From NCBI RefSeq assembly GCF_047663525.1, contig NC_092611.1:5493001-5557000 (forward strand): a stretch of DNA of 64,000 nucleotides, given 5' to 3'. Within the stretch, counting starts at the first letter, position 1, and each line of letters opens with the position of its first letter. The notes beneath the pieces are model-generated. The model made no database searches. It had not been told where the DNA came from and was given only the letters and a program-made list of their open reading frames with translations. Shown here in pieces: positions 56,083-64,000 of the stretch. Source of the DNA: Anas platyrhynchos. Taxonomy: Eukaryota > Chordata > Aves > Anseriformes > Anatidae. Made by a program: the position numbers and the translations under genes.

Positions 56083-59000
56083 CTAGAAAGGAAAAGCAGA
56101 CACGCGCCGTCAGCGGCTCCGGGCCACGCTCGGACCTTGGGGTGTCCCAGGCGGGGGGCGGTCGACCCCAGCCAGCTCTGCCATGGAGAAGGAAAAGGTG
56201 AGAAGCCCGGGAGGAGGCAGCACGGCCAGCCAGGCATGCCAGGCACACGCTGCAGGAGACGGGAGGCTCCACACGTGTGTGCCACCGTTCCCTCCCTCGC
56301 ACCCCCGGCTCGGCTGCGTCACAAAGTCCAAGTGCGGCACCCGGCTCACCTGCCTGCCACGCCGGCACCGCTAGACACAAAGGACGGGGCAGATCCCATG
56401 TCCGATAAGGCATTTTTGGGAAGCAGTGGGAAACCCCTTAGGATGGAGAGGGAGGGGGAGACGGAGAAGCAGCACGACAGCTCCGAGACCGGGGCCGTGC
56501 GCGACACAGGGCGGGTGACACCGGCGCAACAAACAGGACGGAGGCAGGGATCCTGCCTGGCCCTGCTCATGTGGAAAAGAAGAAACAGGGCCACAGGACA
56601 AACAGGGACATGAAGGGCACAGCTGGGGTCAGCACCTCGCTCCCAGGTCCCTGCTAGAAGCGACAACAGAATACAGCAGCACGGGAGCTCCTGCTCTGTA
56701 AATCCAAGACGCCAGGAGCTGGATGCTCTGGCCCAGCAGGACAGGGCGCACCAGGACTCGAGACAAAAACAGCAACAAGATTTCATTGCAAGGGACAAGG
56801 AGGGGGTTTGCACAGCAATTTCTCTGGTGGGAGAGTCAGTATTTAAAAGCAATAGTTTCCCAGACTTAGTCCCCAGGTAGCTGTTGTACAGGAACCTGCT
56901 CGAGGTGAAGTGGTCTCCCCTTTGCAAAGGGCTCTCACTCTATTTTCCTGCACTGTACCTGTTTTTCCCTGGCCAAGGAGTGGAAGGTGTGACTGCTGTA
57001 GAGAGCAGGGCAGTAAAAGAAAACCTTTTCCTTAGGAGAGCAGCTGCTCCAGCTCTCATCTATAACCCATCACAGCATCCCCCATCTCTTCCCCCAAGTT
57101 TTACTTTCATGTCTCTCCAAGTTGCACCTCAGGCCACACAAGCCAGTCTGAGTCAAGGCAGCCAAGCCCCAGGTAATGATCTGGGATCAATCTGAGTCAG
57201 AGCAACCTGCACACGAGGTGCCCAGAGATGGCACGGGGAGCATCCACAAAGTACCTATCATTGCAACAAAGCCACCCCCTGAAGCCAGGCGGAGAGGAGA
57301 GCCTGGAGATTTGAAGCAGCGTGCCTCCGACAAGGCTGCGCTCACCCCGTCCCAACCGGCAGAGAAGGAGATGCACACGTCTGGTCTAACAACCCAGTCA
57401 CTGCAGGTCAGTGCCCAAACCTTGTCACCAGGTCAGCCACGCAGACAGAGCTGTCAGATAGTGAGGAGAGCAGCTCCTGGGTCTTCAGGCTTCTGTGTTC
57501 GTGGCAGGGCTCAGACACCAGCTCATCCCGTCCCCTGCTCGCAGCCAGCGTGCTCCAAGTCTCCTCCTCCAGCACCTCTGAAGCTGTGCAGGGCTCCTCA
57601 TGCCTCCAGAGCTATGGACAGCAGAAATCTGGAGCTAAGCTCTTCCCCAGGGCAGGTTCCAAGTCAGCCACCAGCAAGGAGCGAGTACGTGGCACATCCC
57701 CAGCACAGTTACAGAGGGACTCAGCAGGAACAGGAGCCCACATCTTCTAGAGGGCAAACCCTTCTCAACAGGCTGACTTCTACCCAAACACAAGATGCTT
57801 TTCTTCTGTTCCCACTTCATCACACTTCGGATTATTCACTCCAGGAATTCGGATTATCCAGTCCAAGAAGCCAGGAGCAGCAAATAACCACAACAGGCTC
57901 AGAACACAGGGTATGCTGAAAAAAGTGTGCATAGGAAATAGCGAGGAGCCCCATGGCAGCAGCACCAGCAAGGCACTCCCACCTTCCCCTTTTGACACTG
58001 CTGCAGATGAGGAAGGCGATAAAAATCAAGTGAGAATTGTGGCAAGGATGCCAGCTAGGGCACTGTCCACCAAAGCCGAAAATACCAACAGGTTTGGGCT
58101 ACACGAGCTTTTTATGTAAACCAATGAATGCATTGGCAAGAGCAAACCCAGACCCAGGAGCGATGTGACCTCGAGGACAGGACCCCTCATTTCCCCAGGG
58201 ATTTGGGGGGATCCTCTCCAGCAGAAGGCTTCCCTCTGGAGTCTCCACACGTGCCACAAACCATCGGTGTGAGCACAGTTTGAAGGCAACACTTCCCATC
58301 CGAGATCCCAAGCGGCTGCTGCAGCAGCTCACACTTCAGCTGGAGTGGTGCAGGCAGAGAGCTCCCAAGGGTTCCTTTCCCCCGTGAGGAGCAGAAGGGG
58401 TTGGTTTTTGAAGATGCACGTGGCTACAAAGCCTCTCCCTCTTGCTGTTAGCTTTGGAGAGCACCAAGGAAAGCGCAGCATAATTTGACGAAGCAGCTGG
58501 GGATGGCAGATGTGATGGGAACCCAACAACTGGGGTATAGAAAAGCCCCTTTCATGCCTCCCATCGCAGAGACATCAAGGCGTAGATGAGATGCTCCTGG
58601 AGATCCTCTCTTCCAGCTCCCAGCTGAGCAGCACATCAGCCCAAGATGAAGCACCTCGTTAGACGAGCTGGTAGTCCTGCCGGCTGGATCCACGCAAGCC
58701 TTCCCTTGTAGGAAAGACATTTACAAGCTTGTACCGCCGCTGCGCTTAAATGTGTCTTAAATGTGTTCTTCCCAAGGCCCCAGCTGCCACGTGCTGGCAG
58801 CCTCCAGCAAGAAATGCTGCCAGCAGCAGCTCTGAGCTCTGCTGAGGCTCTCCCTACTGACTTGCACCAACGCTGACAGCCGCTGTGCTGCACCCTGGGC
58901 ACATGGTGGTCTGGAGAAAGACTGCAGTGACCCAAAGAGCCAACAGCATGGGACATCCCTGCAGTATTTCCTGCAGGAACATTCAATAGCAAGCTTTATT

Positions 59001-60519
59001 TTTCCATTTTATGCCCACTGGGCACAGATAACTGCACACCAGTTGCATTTGGGTAAGTACGTGGTCAGTCACAGCCTCAACTACTCCAGCTCCGGTCCTG
59101 TGCCTGCGGAGCTCACATGCACCAAGCCCTGGATGCACGATAGCTCAGAGATCCTGCCACTGCCCATCAGCATCCCTCTTCCACCACCCAAACAACTTTA
59201 TTTCTATTGCTAGAGCTTCACACATAAAAGCCTCTCCCTATTTCCATTCTTTCCTCTTCTAAGGAGCTGCTAGTGACTGTGGCATGTTGACAAAACCAGA
59301 CAGATTCACGCAAGGGATTATGAGGAAATTGCCTGGAGCTCGTTTCCACTAGCTCTCCCTAATTGGGCTTGTATTTATGCACACAAATATCAACAGCGAG
59401 CGCACTGAACCCATGTGTCACTATAAATACTGTCTGACCTCTGGCAAGGAAGAGATGGAGTGGAGGACGAAGCGCTGCTACACACCAGCCAAATTTTATC
59501 TGCTCTACCCACCCTTTATTCCTTCAAAGGTCTCCGATTCATTGGAATTAATTTTCATTTCGAGCCCAGCCAAAAGCCTCTTCCTGCCCCCAGAGCTGGT
59601 GTTTTGGGCAGCTGCCCGTGCGTGAGAGATCCTGCGCACCGACAGATGAGAGGTTGAGGGAGGCGGGTGAACTTCTGGAGACTTCAGTGCATTGCCAAGC
59701 AAAGGAGCTTCAAGAAACACACAATTTCCTGAGCCTTCTGCGAGATGCCACGAAACATCCAGCACAGCATTTTCCTCAAGTCCTCAAAGGACAGCCCTTC
59801 TGAACGAGAAAGGGTCTGAATTATGTGGTCCTGGAGAGGCTGTGAAGGTACTGAGGGAGCTCCGGGCACCCCAGGACAGGAGGAGGTGGCTATAGGGAGA
59901 GTTAACCCGACCACACATATCTCAGCTACATCTTCTTCAAACTTTTTTCCACATTCAAAGCAAAGATGAAGGGAGAAGGCCCCTGAAAGCATCACTACTC
60001 CTTTTCAGCCCACAAGGGGGAACCCATGAGAAAACGCAGGCTGTGACATCCAAGGACACGGTGCGTGATGTCCCCTGCCTCCTCCTCTCCTTGAGCCAAG
60101 ACAGCGACATCCAGGAACAGCTTGGACACGTTAGAGCATCCTCTTGGCCATCACCAGAGCCCACCACACCCCAGCCAGGCTTTTTCAACCCTTCGTCCTC
60201 CTCATGCGAAGCGCCCAACCTGCCTACACGAGGCTCCATCTCGAGCTCGAGTCCCGTGGGATCCCACAAGGTGTCCTGCAAGCGAGAATTCGCCCTCGGC
60301 CCTGAGGCGGTGCCATCCCGGGACGCCACTGCGCATCGCTTGAGATCCTTGAGCATGAGCAGTGCTGGAGAAACGCGGCGGTCACGGCCCCTGTCCCCAG
60401 AGCACAGCCACGGCACCGGAGGGTGGAAGGGGCTGGTGAGAGCGGGGGGCACACCGGAGAAGGGGGGGGCCCTCCTACAGGTCTGCAGACAGCACAACTC
60501 GGCTACACCACGGACTCCA
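56083..60519. other. Probable intron or upstream DNA, no exon seen
   Basis: Searched on the minus strand for an exon ending in the required two-base phase; none recognised. The open frames up to 282 codons (55765-56613 +) are antisense or chance. AATAAA on the minus strand at about 58.99 kb has no exon associated with it. Confidence 0.45.
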
Positions 60520-60725
60520 CCATGCTGACGGGAGAGGAGCAGGGAGGAGAGAGGGCGAGGGAAAAAGGGACTGGAGCGGAGAGAGAAAATGGGGATATAG
60601 TCACGGGGAAAGCAAGGGGGGAAGAGAGGAAGATAAATGAAAAACAGGAGTGAGAAAATATATAAAGGAAAAAAAAAAAGAGACTGAAAAGAAAGAAATA
60701 ATAATTAAGAAAGGAAAGAAAAACG
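60520..60725 (+). repeat. Long polypurine-rich tract
   Basis: About 200 bases with very few pyrimidines on the + strand, passing from GGGAGAGG-type to GAAAGAAA-type sequence and including an 11-base A-run. Purine-pyrimidine strand asymmetry of this length can form triplex structures. Confidence 0.7.
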
Positions 60726-63700
60726 CACTCAGACAGGAGGACTCACAACTTCTCCAAGCGGGAGGAGGCATGAAACACATGCAGAGGATCAGCACATGGA
60801 CAGTCTTTAAAGGGGAACCTGGTTGCTTTCAAGCGGGGAGCGAGGGCTGCTGCTCCTCCCGCACGCCTGGCGCCGCCGTCCCTGCGTCACCCGAGGCTCC
60901 GACGCGCCCGAGCCCGCGAGCTCCCGGTGTCAGCAGCACTGCCCCGGCCGGGGGGGGCCGGGGAGACCACCCAGAGCAGGCTGTGATGCCGAGGGGCGCG
61001 GGGGCTTGGTGCCTGGTCTGTGGTTTTTGGGTTTCCCTCTGCAGGGAGGCAACAACGCCCTCTTGCCTCTTTGGGGATGCGTTGCCGCACGCTGCATCCA
61101 AGCAGAAGATGAAAAAGTGCTCGTGCTAGCCCACAAATGGCATTATTTATCCCTGTTTGTCCATAAAAACCACCCAGGCTTCAACCAGCAAAAGCCACCG
61201 TGCAACAGCTCCTGCTCCCAGCACCACCGAGCTCGCAAACTGCCTCTCCCTCCCCTCCTCTCAGCTTTTATTGCTGCAGTACAGAAAGCTGGCTGCTCTA
61301 GTACAAAATCCCCACGCTCTGCATCCACTGACAAATTTTACGACCCCAAATCATCAAGAAATTACTTGGCTGGGCTCTTTACAGGATTCCTCGCTTATTA
61401 GAGCGAGATTTATTTTCCTTATGGCTTCTCTTTTTTTTTTTTTTTGGATAATGACTCTGGACTCGCTCCTGCGACTCCGAGCAGGACACAGGGCTGCTCC
61501 TCAGCCAGCATCCTTCTGGATGATGGGACCCTGCTCCCCAAACCCCACCAGCTCAGATGGGAGCTAACTGGGACCTGTGCAGGGGCCACAACAACTGGGG
61601 ACACGAGCTGGGACTGAACAAGGCTGGGCTGAAGCTGCATTCGTTCAGGTTTCCAGGATTAAGGGAAGCACAGGGGATAAAGACGACACAAACCAGCCAC
61701 AAGGGCTTCTCTTTCTCAATAAGTTTGGCACAGCCCCAATGGTTTTAACAAGTTTCAGCAGGATCTTTGCATCGGACACCCTGCTCTGGGATCAGCAGAG
61801 GAGAACAGAAGGTGCCAAGCGCTCAAGAGCTTTGGAGACCGCAAGGCTCAAACCTTAAAGGGTTTTGCTGTGCCCAGAGGTTTGTGGCTCCTCCACGGAG
61901 CACACATCCCATACCTGCTCCCATCACCACGATCTGACTCTCCTTCCTGCCTTCCCTTCCCCGCTGCTCTCCCCACCCCAGGACAAACCTCTCCGTGAGC
62001 TGGAAAAATTCCTCTCCTGGAAATATCCACCCCATTTCCCCAGGCACCTCACCTCCCTTTCACAGGGCCTCCTTCCACTCCTGCAAGGCTCCTCAGGGTG
62101 TTCAAGGAGCCTCAGCCAGGAACTTGACTCTTCCCATCCAAGGCTGCAAGCTTCAGTTTTTGAAGACCAGTCCTAAAAAGGCTTGGGCATGGCCAGGCCC
62201 CACAAACCATCCCATCCGCGATCCCAGCTCTCCTTTCATAACCAGCCTGGCTGACAGCGCAATGGGTCAGTGTTCTGCTTTCTTGGGCTGGGAATGAGAT
62301 TTATCCCACCTGATTTTATCAGTTTTAGTGAAAAGGGGGAAAATGCAAAAGTTATCTGCTTATAGGGTCAGGAAACCATCTCCAGACTGCTCCATTGCTG
62401 CTCCAGGGATGCCCGTGGCCTTCCAGAAAACCAGCCCCACCAGGGAGCCCATGAGAGGTATTTTCTTGGGAGAATCTTTCCAGATTTGCTTAGGGCTGTT
62501 TAATTACAACTGGGTCAGAATAAGTCTTACAGATTTCTCCAAGGAGCATTTCGGAGAGGGAGGGCTTTCACTGCAACTACATTTGCCACGGGAAGGATGA
62601 AACACCTCGCCGGCGGCCTCAAACTGTAGGTACACTGCTGCCAACCATAAAGTCTACCTTGAAAAAAAAAGGCTTCTCTCACTTTCTATGATAAATAAAC
62701 CTTGGGAAGAAGGAATAGATCCAAGATAACCAAAAATCTCCATTTCCTGGAACAGAACTGGGGACTTATTCTGGAGCTGCAGCCCAGGAGCACCATTAGG
62801 AGCCGGCTTGTCCTGTAAGAAGTTATTCCATCTGGCTCAAGGTGCAGGACTCCAGGCTTTGGAGAAAGCAGGTCCCAGCACACGCCTCGCCAACGCCAGC
62901 CCTACCAGAGCCAGGGGTGCCTCCTAGCATCATCCTGTGCCAAAGAAGCCAGAGCCATGGGCAGATGCCAGCTCGGCGAGCCCCAGCACACACACACGAG
63001 CATCACCGCGCCCAACACAGGTGCACCACCAGGCTCTCCAGCCACGCTGCCTCCCCAAAGGGAGAGGGGAAACCCAAAAGCCACAGAGACTGTGCGTCCA
63101 GAGGTGTTGCCTAGTGTTTGACAATTCCTTATTCCCCTTTAAAGGAAGAGATGGTATTGGAAAAGCCCCTTCCATGTCCCCTCTCATGCCCCGCTCCCGG
63201 CCACCCTCCACAGCGCCCACACCATCCTTTCGGACATGGATCACCCTTACCTATTGAGCTGAGGAGAAGCTTGTCTCGACAACACTGCCCAGATAGCTGA
63301 GATTAATCAAAAACAAAGCAGTTATCAACACCCGCAAGGAGCCGAGCTCCGCAACACATCAGCACGTCAACAACTCCAAAGGAAAAAGGAGGGAAAGAAA
63401 CCGAACTGAAACACAAACGAAACAAGGCTGGAGAAGAAAGGGGGAAAGAAACAGAAGAGAAAGGAAAAAGAACAAAAATAATAAATCGACGAAGCGAATG
63501 GATACACTGCATAAAAGCACGGACAACAGTGCTCTAACACAGACTTGTCCTGCACCTGGAGCTCCTCGGGGCGCCCTGGCTCTGAGACTGCGTGGAGACA
63601 TGGACCTACGTGACCGTGCGTGCCTGCATCGCTACGGATCTGCCTTCCCAAAAAAGCCACGCAGAAGTCATCTCAGGCTCCTTCAGGTCTTCTCCCTCCC

Positions 63701-64000
63701 CAGCCTCTCCCGTGAGCCCTCCTGCACCCTACGCACCCCATCCCCAGCCGTGCCGGAGGGATTTCCTAAGGCCATAACGCTTCCAGGTACCAGAGGGTGG
63801 GAGTGAAATGCGGAGGGCACTGCGGGGTGAAAGGCTGCCTCCCCCCTCCCCAAAAAAACCACAGCTCTTCTCCGAACGCCTCCGACCGCGCCGGCACATG
63901 GGGCTGGGTGCCCCGGCTCCACCGCGAGCCGAGGGGTTCGGCCCCCCCAACACAACAAGCCGAAATGAAGCGAGACGAAAGGATGGAACGAAAGCACGGC
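60726..64000. other. No gene seen; CpG-rich patches at 60.84-61.00 and 63.84-63.96 kb
   Basis: Two short GC- and CpG-rich patches (GGCGCCGCCGTCC near 60868; TCCGACCGCGCCGGC near 63881) could be parts of CpG islands, the second cut by the window edge. A purine-rich run lies at 63379-63482. No exon with a convincing splice framework was found. Confidence 0.4.

Noticed and set aside
55410-56285. 291-codon open frame on the minus strand
   Set aside because: It reads the 55961-56082 exon through both neighbouring introns. The spliced model with consensus GT/AG sites and matching phase is preferred.
55765-56613. 282-codon open frame on the + strand
   Set aside because: Antisense to the penultimate exon and its introns. 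No domain or splice logic.
1-64000. CRISPR arrays, operons, tRNA or rRNA genes
   Set aside because: No regularly spaced repeats with unique spacers, no bacterial gene layout, and no tRNA B-box or cloverleaf pattern was found. The organism type also argues against the first two.

Overview
This is vertebrate genomic DNA, almost certainly from a bird. The main evidence is an antisense CR1 retrotransposon fragment at about 23.94-24.62 kb. It has the avian-type CR1 3' region and remnants of the CR1 endonuclease and reverse transcriptase. Interspersed repeats are otherwise very sparse, introns are short where genes occur, and there is one old MIR SINE. No bacterial-style gene layout is present. Nearly all long open frames are chance frames in GC-rich DNA.

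Layout. From 1 to about 41.4 kb I find no convincing protein-coding exon. This part looks like an intergenic or deep intronic stretch with several AT-rich, homeodomain-site-rich blocks that look like conserved non-coding (enhancer) elements, at about 3.65-4.04, 11.76-12.22, 18.14-18.70, 19.49-19.64, 26.27-26.47 and 27.04-27.33 kb. It also holds the CR1 copy, several homopolymer tracts, and three short interstitial telomeric blocks: two with TTAGGG on the + strand near 34 kb and one with CCCTAA on the + strand at 39.8 kb.

From 41.45 to 43.37 kb on the minus strand lies the most interesting object. It is a compact six-exon gene model whose exon phases agree at every junction, with consensus GT/AG borders and a canonical poly(A) signal. 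It predicts a 286-residue protein that I do not recognise. The third exon and the last exon each carry a 12-bp minisatellite that codes for a tetrapeptide repeat: GEP/AEP type in exon 3, and [M/V/L]-D-[P/S/T/A]-x type over most of the C-terminus.

Only about 460 bp upstream of that gene's first ATG, 3'UTR-like sequence of a second minus-strand gene appears to end (AATAAA at 43.85 and 43.83 kb). AT-rich UTR-like blocks continue to about 48.1 kb. The nearest coding sequence is two phase-compatible 3' exons at 55.24-55.46 and 55.96-56.08 kb, which encode a basic, lysine-rich C-terminus that I cannot assign to a family. Whether these exons and the 43.8-48.1 kb UTR-like sequence form one transcript is inference. 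The remainder (48-64 kb) is non-coding, GC-rich DNA with small CpG-rich patches, a MIR element at 53.76 kb and polypurine tracts. Upstream exons of the second gene presumably lie beyond the window or were not recognisable.
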